Both the position numbers and the translations under genes were made by a program. Positions 10,603 to 23,006 of a DNA stretch of 64,000 nucleotides are shown piece by piece; the stretch's first letter is position 1; every line of letters starts with the position of its first letter. Source of the stretch: Batkoa obscura. Its lineage: Eukaryota > Entomophthoromycota > Entomophthoromycetes > Entomophthorales > Batkoaceae. The stretch spans positions 372,001 to 436,000 of the forward strand of contig JASVEC010000026.1 of the NCBI GenBank assembly GCA_030770535.1, in the 5' to 3' direction. Under the pieces are notes generated by a model. It searched no databases. It saw only the letters and a list, made by a program, of their open reading frames with translations, and was not told the DNA's origin.

Positions 10603-12600
10603 TTATTGATTACTATTATAACTTAAATCCAAATTATTTAATAAATCCTGAGTACCGAAATTAGATTTTAACCAAAGTATAACTTGTTGTTGAGATATAT
10701 CAGGATTTAATAAATAATGAATATCTAATTTCAGTTTAATTGTCTTTAAATATTTACTTTGATTCAAGGTTAATATAGCTTGGATTTGAGCTCCCTAATG
10801 AAACCAAAAGTTTAGATTATTAATATGATATATGTGTTTGATCCTTACACTTAATATAGATGGGATTAAATGTACTTTATCTAATGATTCCTTGTTTATA
10901 AAATCCAATAATTTACTCATTTGGTTTATAAATGAATTGAATTGCTCTAATAAAATGATATAAATATTTTTAACATTAAATAATAATTAAACTTTTACCT
11001 TGTTTTATAATATTTATTTCTAATTTACTTAATTGCTCACTAATTAAAAACAAGATAGTTTCATACAATTTATCGCCATTTTTTTTAATAAATAAACCTA
11101 TTAAACAATAAATAAATATATACTAGTTTTAGTAATATTACCTATATTGGATCTTGTCCATTTGGCAGGACTTAATGAGAATAATTGATTCAACTGAAAG
11201 TAAGCTTGGAATAAATAAACAATAAAACCAACAGCTTGGAATTGAGGTAGCTAACAAAGTTGATAATTACTTTATATAACTTAAAATATTAATTATTAAT
11301 TACTCGAATTTCACTCTTTAATATTTTCTTAACTACACATGTAGGCGTTGAATTCGATTTCAGGTAAACATTATTAAAAGAGATAAGGTAGCCAGCTAAT
11401 AATAGCCATGGAGATGAAAGTTCATTCAAAGTTGACTGTATTTGAGGATAGTTTTCTAATAATAAATTTACTGACTCATTGGTAATTGCGTTTTTAATTA
11501 ATGAATTAATGTTTTTAGCCATAATAAAATTGAAATTGATTGAAGATAAATCTAAACTCGGGATACCTTTTACACAAAATAATGTGTTGTATAAACCTAA
11601 TTGTTGAATCAATTGAAACCCGGTAATACAATTTTTGTCTTAAAGTATTCATTAATAAATAATTAATAGTTGTATATTAAGTTCAATTTACGTTTAGTTA
11701 TTTTATTGACTTCTCGACCTATCCTTTCTTTTGCTATCTTATTTTTTAACAAAACCTAACATTTGATTCAAATTGAATGCCTATTATTTAAAACTAATAA
11801 ATCAATATTACTTTAACCTGTTCCACTTTAGCAGCCTCAATAATATCATCATCTAATTTAAACTGTAATACAGTAGAAAATCGAATGCATCTTAACAAAC
11901 CAAAAGGATCTTTTAGAAAAAAACATTCAGCTTGTCTACAAGTTCTAATGATTTTATTATTTAAATCGCTGATTCCCTTTTATAAATATTGTTAATAAAA
12001 TTATAACTTTCTAATTTAATTTACCATGTTTGTAAAATCTTCTATTTGTTTTGTATTAATGTTATAATACAAAGAATTAATAGTTATATCTCTTCTCATT
12101 GTATCTTCATAGATTAAATTATCACACTAACAATATCAATAATATATTCTTTAATTAATAAAGTACTTACCACAGTCGCTTTGTCATCAGTTGACTCCAA
12201 ATAATTAAATAAATCAACAACATCCACCTTTAAATTATCAATAGTAAAATTGGCTGATTGTATTAACTTTAGTTTATTGTCATTACTTTTAATAGTACCA
12301 AAAGTGATGTCAATTTCCCTATTTTTTAAATAAATACTTAATGCCTTGATGAATTCAAGTGCTCTCATTTTAGTTATCATCAGATCAATATCTTCACTCT
12401 CTTTATTTAATAACTTAAGCGTAAGTTAGCTTTTAATTTGAGTATGAAATTAAAATTAAAATTACTTTATCTCTAACCCATCCTCCAGCTACTCTTACAG
12501 CCAGCTTACTCTCTTGACCTTGATTTATTGCTTCACTAAACTCAAATAATAAATTAATTAATTTATCCTCTTTTTTCGTTAAACTAATATTTGTTGACAT
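10603..12600 (-). CDS. tRNA nucleotidyltransferase (CCA-adding family), copy 1
   Basis: Ten exons on the minus strand (12466-12600, 12171-12413, 12025-12126, 11818-11976, 11692-11755, 11304-11638, 11142-11250, 10999-11097, 10849-10946, 10603-10794) join into 511 residues. The family adds CCA, or parts of it, to tRNA 3' ends. Motif A is present as VAGGWVRDK, interrupted by intron 1, then SEDIDL with the metal-binding DxD. Motif B is MRRDITINSL and the nucleotide-template motif D is KERIGREV. Motif C reads KDPFGLLRCIRF, so the conserved Arg of DPxR is Gly. Exon number and lengths match those of copy 2 at 40316-42410 closely, including identical 102-, 64-, 99- and 98-base exons, so the two are paralogues. 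It is the more diverged copy and may be specialised for CC- or A-addition, or for an organelle; no obvious targeting peptide is seen. Confidence 0.88.
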
Positions 12601-14188
12601 ATTTTTTGAATTTTTTTTAAATTTCTTTGTAAAGTGTTTATATCTATTTTAATGTTCTTATAAATTTTAATTAATTATTTGGCATTATGAGTCATTTGCT
12701 TTGCGTTGCTTATTCACAAAATAAACTGTGTTAATGGCCAACTATCACCTTATTTGAAATTTAACTTAAAACGTCCTTGTTTTTAGGTTGCATGCTCTAC
12801 TCTGCGCTAGCTTAAGTTTACCACAATCTTTGTCGAAATTTCTACTATTTCTACTTCTAGCTTCTTACCCAGTTACTAAATTATTTATACAGTAATTAAA
12901 TTCACAATAAATACAAGCTTTTATAAAAATTATATACTGTTTTTGTCCGAATTGTTTCTGTTTATATAATAATAGTAGTCAATGACATTTGCCATGCTAA
13001 TATTAGCAATACTATTAGTACAACTATTATTGTTGATTATTAAAGCTTTTAAATTTTTTAGTAGTTATAATTCACATATTGAAACAATGGTATCAGTTAT
13101 TTATATAAATTCATTAATGGAATAAACCTTAATAAAAAGATTGTAAATTTAATATATTTGATTGCTTTACTTATAGAAAGCTAGTTGAAAAAAAAATTAA
13201 ATATCGTACATTGACTATCTATTAATTACACATATATTCTAATGATTAATAAAATTAAGCTTTTATTGATTTCTTATTATAATCAAGTTCAGCCTTATAC
13301 TTAAAATGTTATAGAATTAACTTTTGTTATTATAAAATTTAAATATTAAGGTAACACAACACTTTTGACTCACATCTCATTTTTTTATTTTTTTATTTTA
13401 TAAATTTACTATTTTATAATATATAGAAAATACCAATATATAAGAATATTTTTCATTTATTGCTTTTTTTTGCTATTTTTTTAAAATTAGAAATTAAAAA
13501 TTATATAAATGATGTAACTGTAAGTTTAAATATGTGCTAGTAAAATGATAAATTTTATAACCAGTTATTTATTTTATCATATCAATTTAAGAACTATTGC
13601 TTTGATTTTTATTTTAAAATAAATATTTAACTAACATACTAGCTAATTGATTTTTAAGTAGAAAAAAATAGTAGAAAAAAAACAATTAAAGACGGTTAAT
13701 AAAAGGTTTTTAAATATATATAAAATAGATCTTGTTATTTTTGCATGCTTTATTATCATTGGTGTTCTGCTTCTCTGGCGTTGTATTTACATTAGCTGTG
13801 ACTTTATACAACTGTAATTTATACTCATTCTACTGCTATTTAACTAACCACTTTGATTATTAAAACTAGATTCAACATAACTAGTTATTTTCATGTTTTT
13901 GTATTGTTATACTTTATTATTTATCAAATAAATATTTTTTATTATAACTTGTTATCAATATAAGCACTTAAATTATATATTTCTATTTATTCTTTATAAT
14001 CTAGTTTATAATATCATAAAATATCATCATAATTTTATAATGTTATTATTATACATCACATAGCATTTGGTATTTTTAAGGGTTTTGATAAAACCCCCTT
14101 TAAAGTAGAAGCTGGGTAAAATTATTCAGCCAAAAATTCAGCAAAATGACTTTTTTTTCTATTTATTAAAATCAATTAAAATACCAAA
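12601..14188. other. Divergent intergenic region (tRNA nucleotidyltransferase / APC7-like)
   Basis: About 1.6 kb of AT-rich sequence between two divergently transcribed genes; it must hold both promoters. I see no gene, tRNA or MITE copy. A few less AT-rich patches (about 12780-12870 and 13740-13810) have no open frame. Confidence 0.5.
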
Positions 14189-16727
14189 ATGGAATCCCAT
14201 GAATCCATGTATGAAGTTGGGAAGAAGTTATATTCAAGTGAGAGGTTTAAAGATGCGAGCACAATTGTAAGTTCAATTTATAAACTCATGGAAAATAGAG
14301 TTTAAAGCTATTAAAGTTTGATTTAGCCATAGGATTAGTAAAAGACGACTTAAAGTTTAAAAGTAGATTGTATGTGCTACTTGGAGAATGTTACTCTCGA
14401 TTACAAGATCATAAAAAAGCAATAGTAAGTTTGGATAGTTTTATACTAGTTTTATAGAATGACTTATTGCTTTTGTAGTGGGCTTTTACACAAGCTAGCA
14501 TCGAGTTTAAAAAATATACTAAATTTGTATATAATAAATATACAAATAAAATCAAAGAATCAGACAGAGAGAATTTAAAGACAAGAAAATATTTTATTAG
14601 AGCTAAAATAGCATTATCCGAATTCATTGACAACCAAACTATTAGTGCTACAGAAACGGTAAGTATTGTTCTGGCGTCAATTTTTATTTTGAAAAATCAT
14701 AATAGTAGATTAATAACTTTTTCAGTTAAAATCAATAGCTGTAAATTATTTAGATGAAGACACATTATATAGTTTATTTGAGGTATATACTACTGGTGAT
14801 AAAAAGTATGAAGATACCTAGTATTTTGTATTAATTTTTTAAATTGTATTTTTAGTATCGCTGAAAGTTTAGCTTTAAAAATTATTGAGTAAAGATTATA
14901 ATAACTTGTTTTTTTGTTTTAAATACTCATTCTCTATAATTTAATTAGAAAATCACCAGAATGTTTATCCGTAATTGATTGGATAGCGGAAAACAACAAC
15001 TCATTAGGAAGAAATGTATTAAGTTTAACTAATGTTGAATGGATTCAAGAGTATATTAAATTTAAGTTTAATATTAATGAAAAAAAGGAAAAGGAGAGTA
15101 AGTAATTAAACTGGTTTATGTTTGTATTATTTATTTACGTATTTCTTTAATAAAAATTAGAACCCCTAATTTGGTTAAAAAAGAAATTCAACAATCACCC
15201 GTTATTTGCTGAAGAAGAAGCTATAATATACTATAAAAATGGTGAGCTCTATAAAGCTATTGATACATTTAAAAATGTAAGTATTTATCTGTTATTTTTT
15301 ATTTATTTGTTAATATTGAAATTAGGTTAAAATTGAGTTTTTAAGAAACAGTAACAACATGATTAAAATATTTAATATCTGTGCCAAATTTATGTGGCAG
15401 GCGGAATTAAAAAGGTAAATTTTTTATTTTATGTTATTGCCATATTTTATCTTTTAGGTGGGCAGATTCTTGTTTTAGTGAATATGATAGATCAGTTATA
15501 TCTTTAGTAGCAACTTCTAAAATGATGGAAATTGAGTGTGACTTTGTTTCGGCGTTAGCCGCAATTGAAAAGGTATTTATTTAATATAAATTTTACTTAG
15601 TATAAATAATACTTTAGGCATGTGAAATGGAGCCTAATAATGTGGATTTGTCAATTTCAAAAGGTAAAAAATTATGTTGGAATTTTTAAAAAAACACTAA
15701 ATAACAATGATAGCTCAAATATTATTTAAACTTAAAAAATATAGTTCTGCCTATCAGAACTATTTACTAGCTTATGAAAAACAAAAAAGTTTTCTGGTGT
15801 TTGAAGGTATTTGTTTATCAGTTTCATTTAATTATGACATTTTAATTGACTTTATAGGTTTGATGACGTGTTCAATAAAACTTAATAACAGCATAGCTAA
15901 AATTTATGCTGATGAAGCTTTTGAAGAATTAGGTAAAAATTCCAAAATGATTTCTTTGATAGGAATTGCTACTTTAACTGAGGCTATTAAAGCCAAAAGA
16001 AGTCATCAGGTAGATTTAATTTATACCTTTAAAATAGTCATGAGTAATTAAATGATAGTATAGGAAAGTATTAGATTCTTTGAAGAAGCTATTAAACTAG
16101 ATCCAAAGGACTCCTATCCGATAATATGGAAAGCTTATAGCCTAAAGTCACGTTCAGCATTACATAAAGCTAAAGAAACGTAAGTTTTATAAAAATAGTT
16201 TTTGATTTATATTAATTGTTGTTTAGATTAAAAACTTACGAAAAGGAGCATATATGCCCAATTGTGTTAGCAGAGCTTGGGTTTTTGGAATGTGAACTTG
16301 GGGACTTTGGAACTGCTAGCGCTTATTTTAAAAGAGCGGAGTTGTAAGTAGAAATGATTCAATCATAGTTGACAAAATTTTAATCTAATTTAATAGTGCT
16401 AGACCAAACTTTCCATTAGCTATAAAAGGCAAAGGGTATTGTGAATTTTTGATAGAATATTATAAAAGAGTAAGCTATGAAAAAGAGATTGTAAAAGATC
16501 ATAATGTAAGTGAATTTGAGTACAATTTTATTGAAGAGAATGAAGAAGAGTTACCACTCAATCCTTTTAAACGTAAAAAAACATTAAATTCTTTTGGGGT
16601 CCAATTCAAGCACCATCAAAAGAGTGTTATTATTGATGAAAAATTTAAAAAAAGTAATCCTCCGCCTAATTTTAACCTTGAAGATTATTCTCCCTATTTA
16701 ATTAAGCTAACTAATGATGAACTCTAA
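14189..16727 (+). CDS. TPR protein, probable anaphase-promoting complex subunit 7
   Basis: Fifteen exons (first 14189-14266, last 16397-16727) join into 608 residues in one frame; all introns are GT..AG and 35-63 bases. The product is built of tetratricopeptide repeats: LYSSERFKDA near the N-terminus, LGECYSRLQDHKKAI, a central run including FKLKKYSSAYQNYLLAYEKQ, ESIRFFEEAIKLDPKDS, and LAELGFLECELGDFG followed by ASAYFKRAE. The order, and a segment like LGKNSKMISLIGIATL, resemble metazoan and fungal APC7, a scaffold TPR subunit of the APC/C ubiquitin ligase. The C-terminal 100 residues are acidic and then basic with no repeat, as in several APC TPR subunits. Other TPR subunits (APC6, APC8, APC3) fit less well, but the assignment rests on remembered similarity. 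No break is seen. Confidence 0.62.
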
Positions 16728-16988
16728 GTTAAATAAATGTATTGACCTTGTTATTAATTTTTATATGTATATACAACTTATCAATCTAAAGTTTACTATT
16801 TGTTTTAGTAAATCAATGATATGTGAATAAATTAAAAGAAGTTAAAATCATTTATTAACTTTTTCCAACGTGATTTTAATTTGATTTTGTAAATACTACA
16901 AAGATTAGGACTAGAAAAAAATAAGCTACATGTATAAGCGAATACATATTTAAATTATAAAATCTATATAAAATCAAAATTTCGGTTT

Positions 16989-18610
16989 TTATTCTTTATA
17001 ATGAACCCAAATCGGCATTGGAATATTTTCAATCTCATTGCAAAGAACGGTGTTTAGATGATACGTATTGTGATCATTAGTTGTAATAAATAATAAGAGA
17101 GTGACGGGTTTATAATCGATTTTTGTAAATGAGTATGTTTTTTTTGGTTTCATTACTTTTTCCATTTTTTAAGCGTTATTTGAGAGGAAAACGTGTTAGT
17201 AAATTTCTCAAACAAAAAAATATATCCCCAAATGAATCTCTTGATTTAAAACTCATAATCCTTAACATTCCAAGATTTGGGAAAAAGGATAAAAAACAAA
17301 ATAATTTTTCAAGGGTCTCTAGAGCATGTCAATTCTAACTTTCTTTGTAAATTTACATTTAATTGAATTACATCTCTCATTATTTGAATTGTTATCACAT
17401 AAATTACCATCATTAAACATTTCTTCGATATTATCTCTTAAACTAGTAGTATCAATATTTTGAGTATTTGGTAATAAATAAATTGAGTTTGACAATTCTT
17501 TCGAGAATTCAAATATATTAATTTCTTTCAATGCCGCTAATTTCAAAAAATTGTAGTCAATCAGGCATTTTGGGTTTAAATAGCCTAAGTCAATAAGATT
17601 ACTATATTTAATTAGTTCTATATTTTGACGTTGTTTTTATCAATATTAAGATACCAACCATCAACATCTTTTAATTTTATACTCTTAAATTTCCTTAAAT
17701 CGCCAAAATACTTAATATTAAACTCAGTACCAAACAATACTTCAACTTTGAATTTTAAATTGGATACAAAATTTATATTAGAGTTGACTCTAGTAAAATA
17801 ATTGATGAATCCGTTATTAACTTCAACATTTTCAAATTATCAAACTTTGTTTTAACGATGTCTAAGTCATTGAGATGTAGGTTATAGTTGAAATGTACTT
17901 TGAGTGACTTTGACTTATTTAGATTCAAATATTTAACAATCGTATCTAAATTTGTATAAGCTAAATAAATTTCATCATCAATTAATTCAAATACTTTAAT
18001 CTGACTTAAATAGTTTTTGAATAATTCCAATGAGCTCTTGTAACCAACAGAATTTATCTACAATTTTAGTTTAGGCAACTCGATATTCATTTCAATTTCC
18101 TTGGATTTCTAGTTATTATTACTAATACCGCTATTGTTGCTAATACCATCAGTATTATAACCATCATTATTGTAATCATCACAATAACTACAATAATCAT
18201 TTTCATTATCACCGTTATTATTAATATTATAGAAATCATCATGGTTGCCAACGAAACCACTATTAAAAGTATCCTTAAAATTATCACGATCCTCGTAATC
18301 TTCGATTGAAAAATTATAATATATAGATTCTACATTTGGACAATGATTTAAATGTTTAATAATATCATCGTACAAAAATAAGTGTTTTATCAATGGTCCA
18401 TTTTCTTCGATAAATCGATTTTGGTATTTATAATATATTGGATATTCTCCACAGTCATAATAAACCGAGTAAGTCAAGTTGTATTTGATAGCTCTACTTG
18501 CATTTTAAAATATGTACTTGCTTAAGAAATGTAGCTCAAATAGCTCATTTGGATCTAAAAATTTAGATCTCATTTAATATGATATCTGGTAATAAGTCGA
18601 ATTTTGATAT
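16989..18610 (-). pseudogene. F-box/LRR-like family, copy B (broken, with MITE insertion)
   Basis: Second family member on the minus strand. The start context that reads ATGTCA in copy C is ATATCA here, so the start codon is lost. It then reads SKFDLLPDIILNEI followed by a stop, a frame change inside the F-box, a second stop after SKYIF, the conserved block NRFIEENGPLIKH, a PNVESIYYNF segment, an Asn/Asp-rich low-complexity stretch (18109-18250), leucine-rich pieces at 17773-18030 and 17319-17546, and the family C-terminus (KPVTLLLFITTND, ending VHYKE) at 16989-17125. A 99-bp MITE sits at 17131-17229 inside the leucine-rich part. The gene is certainly non-functional as assembled. Confidence 0.75.
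17131..17229 (+). mobile_element. MITE, short inverted-repeat element (copy 1)
   Basis: A 99-bp member of the window-wide MITE family, flanked by AAAT direct repeats (17127-17130 and 17230-17233). It carries the family centre TTTTTTAAGCGTTATTTGAG and the right end ATATCCCC; the left end is slightly degraded. It interrupts F-box copy B. Confidence 0.85.
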
Positions 18611-19145
18611 TTCAGGATAAAATGAAAAAGAATAAATTTTAGTTTTATATTTTTATTCATGACTTAAATCAACTTTTTAGTTCTTTTGGGTAATTTCTTT
18701 CAACTATGAATTAAAAGACTAGGAGCTAAAATATGAATCTTACTATAATGGTCAACATTTATAAATTGATATCGACAAGCAACTGTAAATTTCTATTCAA
18801 CGTAGTTTGAAACTTCTCATTTCGCAAAGAAGTCCAATAAAGGAATGATACCTGTGACTAATTTGAAGTTCAAGTAGTAAATATTATGTAAATCGATTTG
18901 TGCAATAGAGAAAAAAGTGATTATCAAAGCTATTGGTGTCAGGTGATAGCCGATTTGTAAAGTTGAGTTTAAATTCCGTCAATTGGGTTATTAAGAGGGT
19001 TAATTTAAAATTCAAGATGATGGAGAGTCAGAAGAAAAACTATGGATTGAAGCTATAAAGCAGTGAACAGCATTTTAATTTCAGCACTTTTTTTATTCAA
19101 AAAAAGCCTTAAGACAACACTTGAAAGGTATAAAAACCAAATTTA
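18611..19145. other. Intergenic region between two broken genes
   Basis: No gene recognised. The stretch lies between the 5' end of F-box copy B and the 3' end of a broken Zn2Cys6 gene; both are on the minus strand. Confidence 0.45.
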
Positions 19146-20841
19146 TTAATTGATCTTCAATAGATGGAATAGGTGGTAATAAATATTGTTATTTAGGAAC
19201 TTTACTCTTGAAAAGGCAGAACAGGAGTTAATTGATCATTTGGTGTAATCTATCACTTTGAACAAAATGGACTTGTAATTCAAACTAGAATAGCCGTAAT
19301 TGCCAAAGATAAACACTATGTGTTCACTTACGATATTAAGATCCAAACTAGGGTTAAGATATTGCCTCAGTTGGATTACATAGCTTAGATATATTTTACA
19401 TTCCAATAAGGTTTGTATAATAAAATTACTGTCTTTTGAAAAGCTGGACATGTAGTTTTCCGGGTTTAATGAGTTATAAAAAAATAAATCGAGTATGAAA
19501 TAGTTACAATAATGATAAAAAAACAGAATTCAAAGTTGTATCTGATCAATATTTCGTACAAAATCATTGATTGTTTTTGTATCATAATCTTTATCATTTA
19601 GTTCCAACAATTAGGCTTTTAATAATAGTAAAATAAAGTAATACTTCTTTTTGATAGATGCATTTCTAGCTAATAATTCCACTCGAGCTGAGTCATCTTT
19701 TATTTATAGTTGTATTTGATATAATTTTCTTTTAATTGCTTAACTGAGTAGATAATCCAGCTCAATTCATTGTAATAAGATATGGCGATTATCGAGTATA
19801 TATAATACATGCTGTTTTTAATGTATTTATCGTTGACACCACCTCCAGTTGCTAAAACTCTCAAAACCTTGTTAAATTGCTTATCCAATTCCTTACAGAT
19901 GTAAGGTAATGGAAATCTATTTTTATAAAACAAAGCCATCATAGGTCGAAATAACATTAATGAACAACATAAGATCATCCTTTTCATCTTATCTATTGTG
20001 TTTAATCTGAAACAATCTAGATGAAGTCCAAGTGCATAACTTGATTTAACACAATAGTCTAAATATTACTCTACTTTGGACCAAATCCAATTAACGTTCA
20101 TACTACTTTGGAACAGTACAGATAGCATTTGGGCCATTGCTAAACTTGGTAGCAATTTGTAAAAATGATTTGATTTCTTACATAATATAACCTGTATGGT
20201 ATCAATCAAATAGCTGACTAGTTCACTTTTGTTCATTATGCCAAGTCCACTTAATAAGATAGACAGCTTTAAATAATAATCTACATGTTTAAAGTTGGAT
20301 TTTTTCTTTAAAAATAGTGGGAATATAGTATTATAATATTCAAAATTGGTATTATACGCCTGATCTAATACTCCATTGATCTCTTCCTTTATAAACTGAG
20401 TACTCATCTGTCCATATAGCATCAAATTCTCATGTTGAATTATAGGTATATGGTAGTAATAAGACCAATAGTTGAATGATATTTTTATGTCAAATCGATA
20501 AACAAGTTAAACTGAGAATTTTTGAATTGAAATGAGGGATATTGAACAGTAGTCAATAAGTACTTAAACGTGAATTTTTGTGAAAAAGAATTACAAGGAT
20601 GCTGGTATATACTACTATCATCATTCTCCATTTTTATATATCCAAACACTATCTTTGGCTGTGCTTGTAGCTTAAATACTATTATTTGATCTCCCCCCTT
20701 TAGCTCTGGCTTTATAAGCGATCTAATAATACACACGCTCCTCTCTATTGGTATTGATATACCTCTGGCATTTTGGTAACTTATTGTCACATTTTTGTGA
20801 TCTTTAGCGCATTGCTTACATCGATAGGTAATGGGAGACAT
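19146..20841 (-). pseudogene. Zn2Cys6 transcription factor, broken paralogue
   Basis: On the minus strand this is homologous over its whole length to the intact regulator at 29413-31248. It keeps SPITYRCKQCAKDHK at the N-terminus, the KLQAQPKIVFGYIKM region, the central FEYYNTIFPLFLKKKSNFKH segment and the C-terminal NPSLDLNIV and LFKVIDYTK blocks. It is interrupted by frame changes on both sides of the second half of the zinc cluster (the CDNKLPKCQRY part lies in another frame, and the last cysteine position reads Arg), by several more frame changes in the middle, and by a TGA just after DYTK. It is therefore a dead duplicate. In life such proteins bind paired CGG triplets in promoters. Confidence 0.82.
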
Positions 20842-21370
20842 ATCATAAGCGATTATTTTTAATCATTATTATATTGGATTTTATAGCTCATAGTCTAAGT
20901 TCTTGAACTATTATTGAAATGGTTTTATTTCAAAAAATAAAAAATGAGAAAAATAAAAGGCAATTTAAAAATTTTAAACTATAAACTTCTAAATATTCTT
21001 TAAAATTAAGTTTTAGCAATTCCGATTATTCTTATGTCAAATTTGTTTTTTTGTAATTTTACAGACATATATGGGGATGCATTTTTTGTTTAAGAATTTT
21101 ACTAACAATCTTTCCTCTCAAATAGCGCTTAAAAGATGGAAAAAGTGATGAAACTAAAAAAAACATCCCCATATAAATCTTCTTTATTTGCTGTTTCAAC
21201 CTGAAAACTTTATATACAGAAATAAATCAATAAATCGAGTTTATTTTCTTTTATTTGATTTATTTATTGAAACTGTGTTTTATTTTTATAAACTACAATT
21301 CCATTCCTTTCATTTCTATACTTGACTATTACATTCTTTTGACTACTATTTATTTCAAATAAGTATTATA
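20842..21370. other. Intergenic region holding a MITE
   Basis: Apart from the MITE at 21073-21170 it is AT-rich with no gene recognised. Confidence 0.5.
21073..21170 (-). mobile_element. MITE, short inverted-repeat element (copy 2)
   Basis: A 98-bp copy in reverse orientation (GGGGATGCATTTTTTG at the left, AAAACATCCCC at the right), flanked by perfect ATAT direct repeats at 21069-21072 and 21171-21174. Confidence 0.9.
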
Positions 21371-21700
21371 ATGGAAGAAGATTTATATTACAAATTGTGG
21401 TTAAAGGTGGGACAAGGTCCTGAAAATAAATGCTCAAAAAAAGAAGCTAATCCAAATTTAAGCAAATTCTGCTCATTGACTGTAGTTTTGTGCCGAACCC
21501 ATTTTTCAATCAAATATGCTCTAGATATTATAAAAAACAAAAAAAAGCATTGAAAGACAAAAAAGAGGTCTAAGAATTAGCCGCAACTAATCCTGCTAAC
21601 ATTGAAGGTAGTGATTTACCATCAGCGACGGATGAATTAATTCAAATACATAGTAAGCTTGAAACTGATGAACTATCTCTCAAGTGTTTTTTTTAGTGAA
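21371..21700 (+). pseudogene. Unrecognised small gene remnant
   Basis: An ATG-started frame of 60 codons (to 21553) is followed in another frame by a further coding-like stretch rich in Lys, Glu, Ala and Ser (about 21500-21690, with one internal TAA). The protein is not recognised. It could be a decayed gene or chance, and the support is weak. Confidence 0.22.
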
Positions 21701-21852
21701 AATTGTCATGCTTTTGTCATCTAAATTTCTTATTTTTATTTATTTTTATTTTTTATAAATTACTTAAACTTAATTGGAAGTCTAAAAAATTAAATTCCTA
21801 TTTTTCTCGTTTTCTTTGAATTCCATTTCAAATCCTACTCATCACACAAAAA

Positions 21853-22279
21853 ATGTTAATCCACAATAAATTATATTTTGCTTTCTATTTACTACTCAAC
21901 AACTATTTTTTGTTCGTAAACACTCAACCCACGACTACAAGGTAATCACCTTAATAAGACCAAGCCCTACTAATACTAAAATTTCATATCCAGCTTACAT
22001 CCACGCTGTTCTTGGCCCAAAGCATCAGGCGATTGTCGAGGATATTTTATGCGATATTATTATGATTTAGAAGAAAAGATATGTAAAAAATATGTTTATG
22101 GTGGCTGTGGAGTAAAAGTGCCTTTTAAAAGTTTGGAACAGTGCAATAAAATTTGTATTGATAAAGACTTATCGATTGTTGGGGAACTTCCCGTAGAATT
22201 GGAGCTTAGCAAGAAGAAGTTTATTTTTAAACAGCCTTTTGCGCTAAGAGAGAGGAACAGGTTATATGAGCAATACTAA
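21853..22279 (+). CDS. Secreted Kunitz/BPTI-domain protein 1
   Basis: Two exons (21853-21941 and 21994-22279) give 124 residues. Exon 1 encodes a hydrophobic signal peptide (about 24 residues); exon 2 holds one Kunitz domain. The six cysteines are spaced C-x8-C-x15-C-x7-C-x11-C-x3-C, one residue short of BPTI in the fourth gap, and the hallmarks GYFMRYYYD, YVYGGCG and FKSLEQCNKIC are present. The residue after the second cysteine, the P1 position of BPTI, is Arg, which predicts inhibition of trypsin-like serine proteases. About 40 charged residues follow the domain. A close relative lies 357 bases downstream in the same orientation. Kunitz domains are typical of animals and are rare in fungi. 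The inhibitory activity is inferred from the family; a host-protease target is speculation. Confidence 0.88.
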
Positions 22280-22635
22280 TAGTGATCAATTAAGAAGGAG
22301 AAGGGAAGTTATATTGATAATGAGATGAAAGTCGATTAAGCAGTTCAATGTTGATTATTATTTGATATAATAAATTAATACAATGGTTTTATTTTTAAAC
22401 ATTAAGTTCGAAATATCTCCAATACTTGATTGTTTAAAGTTATTATAAAGCAGTCTATTAATTTGAATAACTAATAACTAATAATTTAATATATTGATGA
22501 TTTTTTATAATAAGCCAAAAATAGTAAGAGCAATTAATAAATTTGTAGATTAAAATTTAGAGCACAATTAATATTCAATAAATTTAAACTTTTCTATATA
22601 AAACTATCTAGATAATTAATTTATTTAACTAAAAA
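22280..22635. other. Spacer between the two Kunitz genes
   Basis: AT-rich; no feature seen other than the presumed promoter of the second gene. Confidence 0.5.
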
Positions 22636-23006
22636 ATGAATTTACTCCAGTCTATCATCTTACTAATAACCCTAGTCTGTCTCCTCCCAGCATCCGTCTT
22701 GACTACTATCAATGAACAGTAATTCATACCATACTATTCATACTAATAAAAACAAGAACTAATAAAATCCATAGGTTACCTACCGAATGTAATTTAGAAA
22801 AAAATTCAGGAAAATGTAAAGCAATTCATCACAAATATTACTATGATAAAACAACAAAAAAATGTAAATCGTTCATATGGGGTGGTTGTGAAGGGCAGGT
22901 TCCGTTTGATAACTTTGAAAATTGTAAACAAACTTGTATGGATAAGATAAAAAGCAAAAGGAATTTAAGTTCAGTGGTATCTAAGATTGTGGGTTATTTA
23001 CAATAA
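22636..23006 (+). CDS. Secreted Kunitz/BPTI-domain protein 2
   Basis: Two exons (22636-22718 and 22775-23006) give 104 residues. A clear signal peptide (MNLLQSIILLITLVCLLPAS) is followed by a Kunitz domain with the same spacing as its neighbour: C-x8-C-x15-C-x7-C-x11-C-x3-C. Recognisable pieces are HHKYYYD, FIWGGCEG and FENCKQTC. The P1 residue after the second cysteine is Lys, again predicting a trypsin-like target. The intron falls at the same place as in Kunitz gene 1, between signal peptide and domain, so the pair arose by tandem duplication and then diverged strongly in sequence. Confidence 0.88.

Noticed and set aside
18087-18287. 66-codon Ile/Met/Val-rich frame on the minus strand
   Set aside because: Shadow of the low-complexity Asn/Asp stretch of F-box copy B.
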